Of a stretch of 64,000 bases of DNA, positions 33,901 through 45,030 are shown piece by piece (position 1 is the stretch's first letter; every line of letters starts with the position of its first letter). A program made the translations under genes and the position numbers. Source of the DNA: Haemaphysalis longicornis (lineage: Eukaryota > Arthropoda > Arachnida > Ixodida > Ixodidae); NCBI GenBank assembly GCA_013339765.2, contig CM023454.1, positions 57,369,826 through 57,433,825 on the forward strand, written 5' to 3'. The notes below the pieces were generated by a model, which had not been told where the DNA came from, did not search any database, and saw only the letters and a program-made list of their open reading frames with translations.

Positions 33901-34534
33901 GTTTCAAGAAATTTTGATATCTAGCACGTGCTATAGCTCACAAATGAAGAGCACACAGCTTGTTTCAACATCCTTTTTAGGTGCGTAGTACGTTAGGACC
34001 ACACGATGTCCATTCGCGTTGAGCGCACAGCATTTTCAATCGCACAAAATCACACAGGCAACCGCAGGATTCGAGGCTGTGTCTGGTAGACCAGGCAGAG
34101 TTAGTGTCAGCCGTCTTACCCGTCGGGCAACGACCGTGAGTTAGTACCTTAGAGTCAAACGGCTTACTCCCTCAACTGTAACGGTGCGGGGTACCTTAGG
34201 ACATCCCAATGTCCATCCGCGTCCATCCCTGTGCACACAAAAATCAAGAAAAATAAAGCAAAATTAGATTTCAGACTGTTAGGAGCAGTTTAATTAGGAA
34301 ATAATGAAGGTTCGGGGCTCAAACTGAAGGGCGGTCGGGGCACAAATCGATGTCACTCGACGCGCAACGTGGATGTCAATTGGAGTCCCCGTAATCAAGC
34401 AGCATAACCATTATCTACGGAGTGGAGATGCTGCAATTTTTAAATACTTTCCTTGCTTTCCTTTCCTTGTTTTCTTTTATATTCCTTTCCTTGCTCATGT
34501 ATAGTAATTTTTAACGGTCAATTTTTCTTCGAAG

Positions 34535-34637
34535 ATGTTACGTTTAGTTCTGTCATGGAGTTGGTTTTTGAGCTCTTGCATTGCCGCAACATGAAGGAGT
34601 GCAACGAGGTGGCAGCAGTGCTTGTGTTCATTCAGCG
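34535..34637 (+). CDS. Candidate host exon, unknown protein (partial)
   Basis: A pyrimidine-rich acceptor (CAATTTTTCTTCGAAG) and a strong donor (CAGCG|GTAAGC) bracket an open frame reading DVTFSSVMELVFELLHCRNM then KECNEVAAVLVFIQR. It looks helical and protein-like. Its phases fit the segment at 33,781-33,900 upstream. Downstream, a possible short terminal segment at 34,955-34,994 would end the frame with RIPGQEYSHGHAI and a TGA. I do not recognise the protein. This pair is the best evidence for a host gene in the window, yet short exon-like segments also arise by chance. Confidence 0.35.
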
Positions 34638-34994
34638 GTAAGCTTTTGAATGTGGATCACCTTATTTTAGGTTAGAGCAAAACACCTCTTTAAGCTAGTT
34701 TTTTTGTTACCGTGGCATTTGATATGGGTGTACAATAGGTTGCGCTCACATAATGCAGTTCTACTGCGACCGAATAGGTGCAGCGAGCGTAAGGTGTTTT
34801 TTTAACTTAGGTTGACAATGCATCAGGAGGTGTTTTCTGATGCATTCATGTACAACTTTCACACCGTCTTCTGATCAAGTGGTAACTCAAAAGAACGCTC
34901 TAAACATAAAAACGTCTGTTTTCCTGTCTTAGTATCGCGGGTTTGTTGCAGCAGAATTCCGGGCCAAGAGTATTCACACGGTCATGCTATATGA

Positions 34995-35609
34995 ACAGTG
35001 CATGCACAGAATCTTTGACGCGATACAGCCGGCAGTAGCAGTGATTTCCCTGGGAATGTTTAGAACAATATATTTTAAGCACTGCTGTTTGGGCAGTTAA
35101 ATGAATTCAAACATGCACCATGAAAATGGAAGAAGTCTCGTCAGAAGCGAGAATAAAGGGACTTCCACCAAGGTGAAGAGTGACAGCTCTTGAACAGCAT
35201 AAGAAAGGATATAGGCGCGAGCATTGACTCCCACATTGGCATGCATCTGACAATATAAGACTTCCTAAGGCACCTGTTATAGGAACCCTTGCAAACATTG
35301 CTGGATTACGAGCGCAGATTGTAGTCTGGAGTCTGTTTACCGCCCTCGCCTGGTACACGTTTCTTGAGCTACCAGGAAAATTAATTTCGAAAATGCGGTT
35401 GTCCTCCTCTGCATCCTTGCCCATTTTCAGTGGCGTTTCGTATGACGTCAGATAAAAATGGCTTTCTTTGACTCCGCCTACTCCACGGCTCCTCGAACCT
35501 GCGACAAAGTCAGCCAGCCCAGCGTTCGCTGTCCGCCGACGGCGTCGTCGCTATTTATTCGCTCAGTTTAAACTAAGCGGCGACATGTTTGTGAATAGAA
35601 AATAGTGCC
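34995..35609. other. No confirmed gene; CRE-like site and minus-strand ATG
   Basis: The minus strand has a 105-residue frame (35,107-35,424) starting MGKDAEEDNRIFEINFPG, with a donor-like GTAAAC after 28 codons (35,341-35,424). Upstream on that strand lie a TGACGTCA palindrome near 35,445 and a CpG-rich patch to about 35,560. This could be a first exon with its promoter, but no protein family is recognised and no downstream exon was found. Confidence 0.25.
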
Positions 35610-36875
35610 CTTCTTTAGTTTTTTGTATTTGTATAGTGTATCAAGCTTGAAGTCCTGGTTCCTAAACACAAGTTCCGCACAGGCGCCCATGCGGCGCTTC
35701 GCTGACTAGTACACTAGCATAAAAACTATAGGCCAGTTGTAGGCGGGAGATGAGTAATGGAATTTAATATAGGTACTAAAGAAATAAAATCAACAGCCAC
35801 TTTTACCGTACAGCGTAATACTATACTACAGGAAGAAATTTTTTGCGATGGGTGAACAAGCACAGCGGTTAGCAGCACTACCATACATCTACGAACGCCT
35901 TTCCGTCTAACAAATACAATTGCTAGACGTGAGATATGGTGAGAATTTCTCGGACGACTTATTTTTGAGCGCTGCAGAATAAATAGTCATATAAGGTGCT
36001 TATTTCATCAAGCTAAACAAAATGTTAAGTGGTTATACATTGTATACTTTATATTTACAATGTCGGCGGCGCTGGCTTGTTGCTGTAATGCTAGGTATGT
36101 TATTTTGAAAGTCGTAAGTTCCGATTCTCAAGCCTCCATCCTTTTTGTAAGTTGACTTCTTCATTTTCGTACAATGTTTTCTATGCTGAGTTTACCATTT
36201 GTGAGCATTAACGTTCTTTGGTCCGCGATTGAGTTCGCAGAACGCGCGCAGACTGACACTGACGCGCTAGTGAGTTGTTGTGTGCTGTTTCCATAAGCAC
36301 CGACCGCTTGAGGCCATGTGAATACAGGAAGGAATCAACAGACAACTGGCCTGTTACGAACACGCTTTTTATGATAGAGGCAGGTGAGACAAGCTCCAAA
36401 TAGAAGGGGGAGCACATGGTATGTGAGCGTCTGCCGTGACGCAGAAGGCATTCATCCACTGCGTAGGCGTCGCATAGTGCTTGCTAAGGCTTTAAGCTGC
36501 CCTGGTTGAGTTATCTGAGGAGTGTTAACGCCGACAATTATGGCAAGAAGCGCGGTATGCGATTACGGAGCTATCGATAAAGCTATACAACATTAACGTT
36601 GGATTGCTAGCGTGTTGTTTCACAAAACCGAAATCGCCACTTGTTTCAATGCGAATCTTGAAAAACATTCAATCACGTAGCACCTTTACCTGCCATAACT
36701 GCGGTTTGTTGGTGCAGCCGCTGCAAACCACACTGGGTAGTTTTTCCTCTTTCAGGCTTTAGGAAATAAATACCGCCTTATCGTCCGGATAAGCAATTTC
36801 CATTTATGTTCACTTGAGCCAGTCTGAAAATACGGGAGCTTGACAAATTCACTTTAGAAGCCCTTTAAAACTGCG
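35610..36875 (+). repeat. Dispersed repeat A, copy 2 (~1.25 kb)
   Basis: Co-linear with 5,130-6,418 in the same orientation. Matching blocks include CGCTTCGCTGACTAGTAC, TACTAAAGAAATAAAATCAA, CTTTCCGTCTAACAAAT, AATTGCTAGACGTGAGATAT, GCAGACTGACACTGACGCGC and ATGATAGAGGCA. It carries only one copy of the 73-bp unit that is duplicated in copy 1. No coding capacity is recognised. Confidence 0.8.
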
Positions 36876-38559
36876 TTTAAATAACAGGGGGTGGGAGGGG
36901 TGTCCCGCTGCTACGGGAATCGCTCAAGCGTAGTGGCAGTTTGAGGCTACTCGAGAACACATTTCAAACGGGTGAGCCAGAGCAGTGGTCCCCTAGCGAA
37001 GGCTGTGGCGAGTCCAGTATTCCTGCCCAAGCGCCCCTAGTTCTCAAAGCTGCCACCACGTGCCGTAGTCGAATGGAATTTTTCTTCACGGCTGTTTTCC
37101 CTCATTCTTCTCGGGGCGGTCGCGGCGTTCGACCGGTTTGACTGTCAAGTGCGACGGCGCGGTGAACTCCTTCTTCTCAAGTTATCAAGTTAATTGTTCG
37201 TCTGTGAGCGGGGAGTCACTTCAATAGAGTTCCCCCGCGACTATTGTGGGGTGGCAAGCGGATGCCTCAGAATAGTTGAAGCTTGAGCCTGTTAGTGCAT
37301 AAGTTGGGACGAAGCGAAGACGAGATACACACAAGCGCTTTGTGCTTGTCTCGTCTTCGCTTCGTCTCGTTCATTGCGCTGCCCTCTACTCTGAAAGCGG
37401 ATGCGCTCTGCGTTAGGATTTTGGTGGAGCTTGGGAAGGTTGCCCGCTCCGAAGTAATTCACGACAACTACTAGATATACGGCTTATGTCTATCTACGAC
37501 GCTATTTTCCTGTTGATCGCACATTTCATACCACCAGAAAAAAAAATAACATTCGATAATAATTACTTATTTCGGACAGCTACAACTGGGGAACGATATT
37601 TTCGAGTAAAAAAATGCTACGGCAGGAGCCGCCGTTTCTTTTTTCCGAAGTTTTTTCAGAAAGCATGAAATTTCAAAACGCCTTCAAAACAGTACCTGCG
37701 AGCGATGTTCCCGGTGCGTCACCTTAGCTACTTCAATGAAGTTCTAGAATTGATTCATTTTATGACATCGTGACGTATCAATTCTGTTATATTTCGGCAC
37801 CATGCGAACTCACGGACACACCACTAGAGATAAAGATTTGTAACTAGTGCTTCAACTAAGGGCTTAGCTTCCATATGAGTAAGATTCTACATATATTTAT
37901 TTATTTATTTAAAACTATCTCTCAGTTTAATCGATGAGGCATTGAGTAAGGTAAGCTAAAAAAGTCACAAGTACAAGTTTTAGCGTGTGTGACAAGAAAT
38001 GTGTGAACGGGGTATACAAAAATGAACGCTAAACATAAGAAACGCATAAAACAAACCTGCACATGAATGAGGATCTCACGTCATGGCAGAACAAAAACTC
38101 CAATTCACTGCATGGATATAGCGTCCGATGAATATTAAATTTTACTGCATTTCTTGCAAACAATGTCGATCGCATGAAGCCTCCTAACCTTCGGTGGCTT
38201 CATTAATTTATGTTGTCGTTCGCCCTCCAAGCCCGTGGTATTCGCGATAAATATTCGTTTTAAAAGTATTCACATGTGCCGTTTTCTTTTCTGTTTTTCT
38301 TGTTTTTTCAGAAATAAGAATTCCCGTTGCCAACACGCCATTTACCACAGCGGAACGCCTTTGAGGCGATATAAGAATAACAAGGACACTGCGCTAACAT
38401 GAGTACTCACTGTATATGAACTCCGAAACATATTGTAGAAAAATTCTGAATTTAAATCACACCGAATATGTGTACTCCAGTTACAAGGCCGAATACAATC
38501 CGTGAATTGGAGTGAATTGGTAAACATTCATGTTGGATACACATAAAGAAGTGCGGGGG
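36876..38559. other. No recognisable gene; contains a perfect hairpin
   Basis: A CpG-richer patch at about 36,900-37,260 has no recognisable coding content. A perfect hairpin lies at 37,308-37,366. The rest, including an AT-rich ATTTATTTATTT tract near 37,895, is featureless to me. Confidence 0.45.
37308..37366. repeat. Hairpin with perfect 18-bp arms
   Basis: GACGAAGCGAAGACGAGA at 37,308-37,325 and its exact reverse complement at 37,349-37,366, with a 23-base loop that itself contains ACAAGC and GCTTGT. It may be the head-to-head junction of two truncated copies of a dispersed repeat or an inverted terminal piece. Confidence 0.9.
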
Positions 38560-38803
38560 GTCACGAGCAATGGCGTTAGGTCAAAAGGGTGAAATCCCCG
38601 CATCACGTTTTATGAGGTGCACCACAGTGGATTCCTCCGCATTAATTTTGACCACCTGGGGATCCTTAAAGTGCGCCAAAATCCCGGACACACGGTCGCT
38701 GTTGCTTTTCGCCTCCGCCAGAAAAGCGGCTGCCGCAGCAGGGAATTGAACCCGCGTCCTTGTGCTTAGCAGCGCAACGCTCGCCCCGCTTTACCCACAC
38801 CCT
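38560..38803 (-). mobile_element. tRNA-derived SINE, copy 1
   Basis: On the minus strand the sequence has a pol III B box (GCGGGTTCAATTCC, complement of 38,741-38,754), preceded about 40 bases upstream by an A-box-like GGTAAAGCGGGGCGAG. The tRNA-unrelated body contains GGCGGAGGCGAAAAGC, CCCCAGGTGGTCAAAATTAA and GGAGGAATCCACTG. The same order occurs on the plus strand at 46,660-46,873. The body matches my memory of the abundant tick SINE family often called Ruka. It cannot be a functional tRNA gene, because the acceptor stem does not close and no anticodon arm is convincing. Confidence 0.8.
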
Positions 38804-39865
38804 CTCTTTTCGGAACTGGCTTCCGAAACAACGACAGCGAGCCGCCTTATGACAAATACATTTTTTAGGCGAAGCTTATTTGAATATATAGTGTTTTTTG
38901 TATTTTGCATGTATGCAAACAAAAAGTTACGTATCTGAAGAGTGGGGCGTTCTTTACCGTGGGGCGTTCGAAAAAAAATGTCTTGGTTTAGGCATTGTCA
39001 GTACGCGGTCAACACCAATGTCACTCGCCGTTCTTGACCTCAAGCTTATGCGTCTCAACACTCGATCCGCGCCATCAGTAAACTAGTTAATATGATGCAC
39101 CGTCTGCTCGTTCGCTAGAGTCAAAATAAAACTGCGTGGATAAATGTATATGTCTTCCTTGAGGATGCCCATCGTCAACTTTCAACAGAAATTAAATTTG
39201 TTTACACCTTTCCGGTAAATTTGGCGCCAACTGCGTGTCACGTACCAAGACAAGCTTCGCTGGTAATCCACATTCACCTGGAATGCCTCGTGATTTTTTT
39301 TTCGATTATTCCTCACAGAATTAGGAGCTATCAAATTACATTTAATATACTATAACACTTACATGTTCCAGCGTGACCAATTCGACACCTATTGTTGCTG
39401 CGGACCTACATTCTTCCGCAGTAATATTACCGCTCCAGGCACATCGGATAACCTAAAAAAAAACTGCGCGCGAAAATAATGGGGACAAGAACACGCGAAG
39501 ACGGCAGAGAATCCTTTAATTTCTGCGGAGTTTTTTTTTTAGATGCATTATTACCAACTCGCCCACTCAATCCGTTTACATAGGATAACTTGGAAACCCG
39601 CTCAAAACATTTTAAAAGTGTAGCTTTAATGTGTGGACTCAACACGCAAACCCTTCTGTCCGTTTGGGGTGCAGGATGTGCCAGACTTTCCTGCATGCGA
39701 AAATTGTAAGAATAAACGGCCCTGAACCTTCGTGTTTAATACAAGAGCACTCATATCGGCCTTCCCAAAGAAATCGAGAAAACGGCAGCAACAGCACTCA
39801 ATTGTCGTCGTCATGATTCCACAGCTCAGACAAGGACAGAAAAAAAAACGCAAGACAGGCGCTGA
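38804..39865. other. No recognisable gene or element
   Basis: Short frames only, AT-rich. Nothing supportable is visible. Confidence 0.45.
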
Positions 39866-40006
39866 TTTAAGCGCTAGACACATGTACGACCGGCGAATGC
39901 GATTCCCATGCGACTGATCCGCCAAAACCCGTCTTAACAATCAGTCGTAACGATGAGTCGCATGCGAATCGCATGCGCCGGTCGTTCATGTGTCTAGCGC
40001 TTTAAA
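39866..40006. mobile_element. Palindromic MITE-like element flanked by TTAA
   Basis: Near-perfect inverted arms of about 48 bp occupy roughly 39,867-39,915 and 39,955-40,005: AAGCGCTAGACACATGTACG and its complement at the far end, both carrying GACCGGCG and CATGCGACT. The loop is about 40 bases. TTAA lies at both outer edges (39,867-39,870 and 40,002-40,005) and may be the target duplication. TTAA suggests piggyBac-type mobilisation, but the ends do not begin with the usual CCC, so the superfamily is unknown. Confidence 0.75.
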
Positions 40007-40194
40007 CAAGTCCTCGCCAAAAACGATCATCTGCAGTATCTGCGAGCTTCCAAAAAAAGTGAAAGGTATGACATTATGAAAAGTATGTCAAATATGTGGG
40101 CTTTTGTTTCCGTTCTATATATGTATTATATATACATGTTGGTTTCGTCAATGAACTTTCAGCGCCTGTTTGGTGTCCTTTCTTTTATCTTTTT

Positions 40195-40625
40195 ACTGGG
40201 CCTAAAATAACGTAAAAATACGAGCAACAAAAGTTGTAATAAACACGTTCGATTTGCGTGCTTGCAACTCCCATGTTAACAACGGGAGCGGATTTTGCTG
40301 CCTCAATCGCTCACTCGAATTCGTTTTCGTACGGAAACGACCCGTACCGAACCGTCCTGTACCGAAATGTCCTGTACCGAAAAGTCCGTGTACCGAAAAG
40401 ACCGTACCGAAACGCCCTGTACCGAAAAGACCAGGACCCCCGAAATGTCCGTGCACCGAAATGTTCGGGTACCGAAAAGACCGTACCGAAACGCCCTGTA
40501 CCGAAAAGACCTAGATCCCCGAAATGTCCGTGCACCGAAATGTCCGTCCACCGAAATGTCTGTGCCGAAATGTCCTACACTGAAATGTCAGGATCCCCAT
40601 TTGACTAAAATGCCACCTTTGAGCT
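40195..40625 (+). repeat. Dispersed repeat B with CCGAAA minisatellite, copy 1
   Basis: A unique left part (from GGGCCTAAAATAACG at 40,199) is followed by about 17 units of roughly 15 bp of the type TGTACCGAAAAGACC or GTGCACCGAAATGTCC. Two higher-order units of 79 bp lie at 40,391-40,469 and 40,470-40,548. Long open frames rich in Pro, Lys, Thr, Arg or Phe, Gly in several registers are by-products of the 15-bp periodicity. The left part is shared with 43,016-43,192. Confidence 0.9.
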
Positions 40626-42440
40626 GACACACAACGTTTTTCAAAACCATTTGGTTGAAATGCCGTTTGAGACAAAAGAGCACGACTATCGACCTTTAAA
40701 AATCTCCAAGGCCTTTGAAACGCGAAAGCTTTTACTCTCGCACCCAGTTTGTTCCTGTTGATTTGCAATTATTTGCGAGTAAAACGTTGTTATTGAAGAG
40801 CTCGCTCTTAATCACTTTTGTTTTGTTTTTGTTTACTATCACTTCGTCGACTACTAGAAAGTAGCTTAGACTCCCAACACCCGTGGTACGAAAAAAGACA
40901 AAACAAACTGCCTATGTTGTGCAAGTTCTGTGAGCCGCGGGATGACGTGCCTTCGAAAATCTCTAAATGTTTGTATGCACACGTGCTTGTGGGGTCGCAA
41001 ATGATCGTCATTCAGCGGAATCAATAAAAAATTGGGTACGCCCAATACCAATTCGTTCCTCTGTACGACCCACACAACATGCAGTGAAGGTAAACTTTTG
41101 GCTGCGACCTGTCGGGTTGGGAGGCTACAAATAAAAAACTATAATTACACTGCAAACAATGGTACAATAAATGAAGAAGCCGACGTTTCACATCCAGCTT
41201 TCTTTCTCAGGGGTGACTGGGGTCAGCCTGCTGCCGCGTCCGATAGACTTTCAACGCGTTAGGTATCTCACAAAGCCCCTCTCTGTCTAGCGCAGGCTAT
41301 GCGTGTACATAAAAGTGAGAGTCCCAAGGTAGCGATTAAGGTATTGTGACGTTCGCTGAATGTTTTCGTTCTCGACGATGGCCGTCCCGACGAAGTCGAT
41401 TCTGTGGCCGGGTGCATGGCAGTGCTATAGCTGTACATGCACCATGAGCTCACATAATCTCTTTACTGCACAACAAAGAGCCGCCGAAGAAGCCCCCGAG
41501 GACACAATGACCAGTCTCATTCGCCCCAGTGTCGCCCATCTCAAGGAACAGGCTTGCTCCCTGCACCCGTCCGCGCGTCGCCGTCATACCTAAGGGCCTT
41601 AGTCATACCGATGGCGCCCCTTTCCAGGAATCGCTCCTTTTTCGCCCCGCTGGTCTCCACGGCTTCAAGCCGGGTATAATAACACTTCCGACATTGTTGG
41701 ATGCAGACGTTTCCACGGCTGCTCCCATTATAATAGGAAGGAACTTTTAATCGGCTGGTGTGGCGAGAGCTGCAACAGTAGTCTGTAAGCTTCCGGCGCC
41801 CACTTTTCACAGTGGAAAAGCACAAATGGCACTCCCGACAAAGGAGGCTGGTTCACCAGCAACAACCGCCCCCCCTCCCCCGGTCAATCCCATTAGCAAC
41901 GCCACTGTAAGTGCGATCGCTGGTTATTTTTGAGTAGAACCTACACCGAATGCAACGACGACGGGGTGATAGAGAATATCAGGAAAGGCGAATGCACACG
42001 TGCTTTAATTAAAAGGCACTTTGGTTTCTTTCTTTTTTATTTTTTTCGTGACGGTTGAGGGGCTCATTAAACGCGGAAAGTTTGGTCTCTCTCTTGGTCT
42101 GTTTGTCAGCCTGTCTTTCTGTTCTTCGATTCAGCCGCCCGGCCAAAGTTGATGCAGAGGAGAGTTCTAAACAATTAGGTCCGGTGGCAATGTCAATACT
42201 TGTGATTATTGTTGAGCCGAAACAAAACATTAAGCATATTTGAAATAAAACACCAATACATTACAGATATTTGCATTGTTCCTTAGAAAAATTCGAAACG
42301 AGCAGTCCTTGAGAAGTTGATTATCGGTACGTATGCTGCAGAAAACATTATTACCAGCATTTCCAACTTCTGATAAAACAAACACGGCAAACCCGCCGCA
42401 GCCCCTGCTAACAACGAAGCCGGGACGGAAGCGTGCGGCG
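40626..42440. other. No confirmed gene; one exon-like segment
   Basis: Mostly short frames. At 41,826-41,906 an ATG opens MALPTKEAGSPATTAPPPPV and then NPISNAT, ending at a consensus donor ACT|GTAAGT. A similar ATGGCCGTCCCGACGAAG occurs at 41,378. The segment could be a first coding exon or a chance match. A short GTCTGTTTGTC tract lies near 42,100. Confidence 0.3.
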
Positions 42441-42655
42441 ATTAAAAGAGAGAGAGAGAGAGTAATTTATTGCATGGAAAGAAAACACAGAGAGGTCGGC
42501 CTGATTGTATAGTCTCTGACCTGCTACTTTGTGTGGGGGTGGGCAAGGGGCAAAGAGCATAGATGGAAAGGGTGACAGATATGACGAATATAATAGGTGC
42601 CTTCCGTAATGCATTTCTAAAACACCCTTATTAAGCACTTGCGTTATCAAACAAG
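42441..42655 (-). mobile_element. LINE or SINE 3' tail with AG-repeat end
   Basis: Read on the minus strand, the sequence ends in a CT-repeat (AGAGAGAGAGAGAG at 42,449-42,464 on the plus strand) preceded by a TTTCCATGCAATAAATTACT segment. A CAGAGAGGTCGGCCTGATTG block lies at 42,489-42,508. The arrangement matches my memory of common 5'-truncated retroelement tails in tick DNA. No coding part is present. Confidence 0.5.
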
Positions 42656-43015
42656 CAGCGCATACAAATGCGGAATGCCGAGAAATTGCCCTACATCATT
42701 TAGTGGTATAAAAAGGCACAGGTTCGTTTTCCCGCGCAGTGGGCCTCATTTCCGCAGCCTTTGTCGTAGGGGATCCGCAAAGTGGGAAAATTAAATAGTT
42801 ACTCTCACTGATTTTTGAAAAAACAAGCGATTATAAGTCGTCAAAACACAACCGAGAAAATACGGTGATACTGTCACTGATTTGTTATATAAAATACTTA
42901 ATAAGTCGTTACAAAAAGAATAATGAACAATTAGGTTTTATAAATGCTTCAAATATCCTGGCTAATATTCAACAAATAAACAGAAGTTTGTTTTTGGCAA
43001 GGCCGCACAACCAAC

Positions 43016-43192
43016 TGCTGGCCTAAAATAACGCAAAACTCCGAACGAGAACATCTGTAATAATTAGGTACGAATTGCGTGCTCGCAACCACCACGTAAA
43101 CAACGCGCGCAGCCTACATCGCATGCCGTAATTCGCCTTTGTACCGAAACACCCGTGTTCCGAAAGGTACGTGTCCCGAAACGCCGGCTGCC
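43016..43192 (+). repeat. Dispersed repeat B, copy 2 (short minisatellite)
   Basis: From CTGGCCTAAAATAACGC the sequence follows copy 1 (40,195 onward): GTAATAATTAGGTACGA against GTAATAAACACGTTCGA, TTGCGTGCTCGCAACC against TTGCGTGCTTGCAACT, then TTGTACCGAAACACCCGTG. It carries only about three minisatellite units, so the array length differs between copies. Confidence 0.8.
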
Positions 43193-44123
43193 GGCGGCCC
43201 GCCGCCAGCAGCCGACCGCGGAGGCCATGGGGGCTGTAGGGGATGCCTGCCACTACGAGAGAGGGCACCACACGTTCCCACTCTCTAACCTGGCATCAGA
43301 CTCCAGAGAAAAAGTGCCCACTAACATTTTTTCTGCGAACCAATCACGTGGAATTTTATGGCGTCTTGAAGTTAACATACTGTAGTACTCAAATCCGGGA
43401 GAGCAATTGGATACCTGATCTTGCAGCGACACAGTGCTCAATTTAGGAAAGCGAAGTGGTCCATTTTTCAGAGACTGCCCATAGACGCCATTGACAAAAA
43501 GTTATATGCCCAGGTAACACGCATCGTTCGAGTTACATGATTGAAATTATACAGTAATGGAGAGTGAAAGCTGTTCTGCATACAACCGGGAGAAAAATTA
43601 GCTCACTGGTTTGGGTGAGGAGCCATTGATTTTTCATTTTTCGCTCCCTTCACTTACGGAGCGTCGCGCCGCCACACGCCGACAGAGGCGCTGCTCTCCG
43701 CGGAGGCGCTTGGGCAGGAATCCTGGGTTCGGTAGTGAAGCGGAGCTGGGGGAGGTGGTAAAAAATGTGGGCGGAGAACCCTGTGCAGTGGTAAAATAAA
43801 CAAGCACCAAATTCTTGAGGCTGTTGTTAAACCTAATAAATGAAGGCGTGGTTTCTGAAACCGTGTGTCCAGCAATTTACTTTTTTGCTGCAAGTTGAAA
43901 ATGTGACTCCCATGCGACAACAATGGTGGACATACACTTTTATAGCAGTCCCAATATGCTGGGATGATTGGTCATGCCAATATTTTTTTTTTCTGGTTTT
44001 CGATATTGTTATTAGTGGCCCGCACTCTTAAACTATCGTTTTCAAGGAAAGCATAAACCTTATAAAAAGGTTTTCTTTTTCTGTATTCGAAGTTCACATT
44101 TGACAACAAGCTCTTGTTTCCAC
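43193..44123. other. No recognisable gene or element
   Basis: A GC-rich frame at about 43,611-43,799 on the plus strand has no recognisable domain. Nothing else is supportable. Confidence 0.45.
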
Positions 44124-44125
44124 TA

Positions 44126-44683
44126 CAGTAAAAGTTCGTTAATTCAAACTTGGTTTATTCGAACTTACAATTATTTTGAACTGACGCCATGATCCTGGCA
44201 CAGCCCTGCGTGTTTACATGGGAAAGCTTCCCATAACACTAACGCAACGGTATCCGAACCGTCGCGTCCAGAATTCGATTTCGAATCCCCTGTTTTTCAT
44301 TCCTCCACGCGAATTGAGTCTGTACACAGTGATTACCATGTATTGCAAATACAAAACAAAAACAAATTCACGAGACTTCAAAAACAACGAAACCACCAAC
44401 AACAGCGGCGACAGCTTATTTCGCTGCCGCAGACAACAGTGCTGCTGATCATGTCATTGCACGTTTTCCTTGTGCCGTGCTCACTGTTGCAGGCATGCGA
44501 TCACGCGGTGTGCGCAACAAACGTGTAGTAGCGCCCATTTCGCAATACCGCGTCCTGACGTGGCTTCTATATGTTCTGCCTGTTAAGTGTGGCGCGAACT
44601 CCATTCCTTCTAACGCCCGCCTGCTGTTGGGTCGAGCAATTTTACGCTCCCCTTCGCGTTCGAAATAACGAGCTTTTCTTTAG
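44126..44683 (+). mobile_element. Tigger/pogo-like non-autonomous DNA transposon
   Basis: The left end CAGTAAAAGTTCGTTAATTC follows a TA dinucleotide (44,124-44,125) and is characteristic of Tigger/pogo inverted repeats. The right end (about 44,655-44,683) has TTCGAAATAACGAGCTTTTC, a diverged complement of the left end, close to a TA. The interior of about 550 bp has no transposase frame. Assignment rests on the left end; the right end is eroded. Confidence 0.6.
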
Positions 44684-45030
44684 TGTATTTTGTGAAGAAC
44701 TCTATGCTGCCTGTAAGACCTAGAATCGGAACGCTGTACCACGTTTTGTGGCCATGTACTAACAGAGAAACCCCTCAGGGCACCAAGATGGAGCAGGAAG
44801 TTCAAGCTAGACCTGGCTGTTTTGAAGCTGGTCCCTGTAGGCACCAGACAATAACGCGGCATGAAGCTGGAACACCCAGCGCAATTTGCGGCAGATAGGA
44901 ATAACACTGGGACTGTGGCAATGCCAGCTCTCTGAGGGCTTGAGTCCGCTTTTTTTATCGTAACACCGTGTAAACCATATTTGTTGCCATTGTTAAGTTT
45001 AATAAATGAATAATAACATTCTCCCGTATT
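44684..45030 (+). mobile_element. LINE 3' end fragment
   Basis: The frame from 44,683 reads TLYHVLWPCTNRET, matching the cysteine/histidine segment near the end of RNase H-type LINE proteins. A short basic tail (EQEVQARPGCFEAG) and a stop follow, then a 3' UTR ending in TAATAAATGAATAATAAC. The fragment begins right at the Tigger-like end. Only the last 350 bp of the LINE is left. Confidence 0.55.

Noticed and set aside
38700..38803. A tRNA gene on the minus strand
   Set aside because: The B box is present, but the acceptor stem does not pair and the same sequence with the same non-tRNA body recurs at 46.66 kb, so it is a SINE.
40330..40600. CRISPR-like array
   Set aside because: Units are about 15 bp without spacers of uniform length, and the surroundings are eukaryotic transposon DNA; it is a minisatellite.
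40202..40627. Several long Pro/Lys/Thr-rich and Phe/Gly-rich ORFs as repeat proteins
   Set aside because: A 15-bp periodicity keeps several frames open on both strands at once; no frame is favoured.
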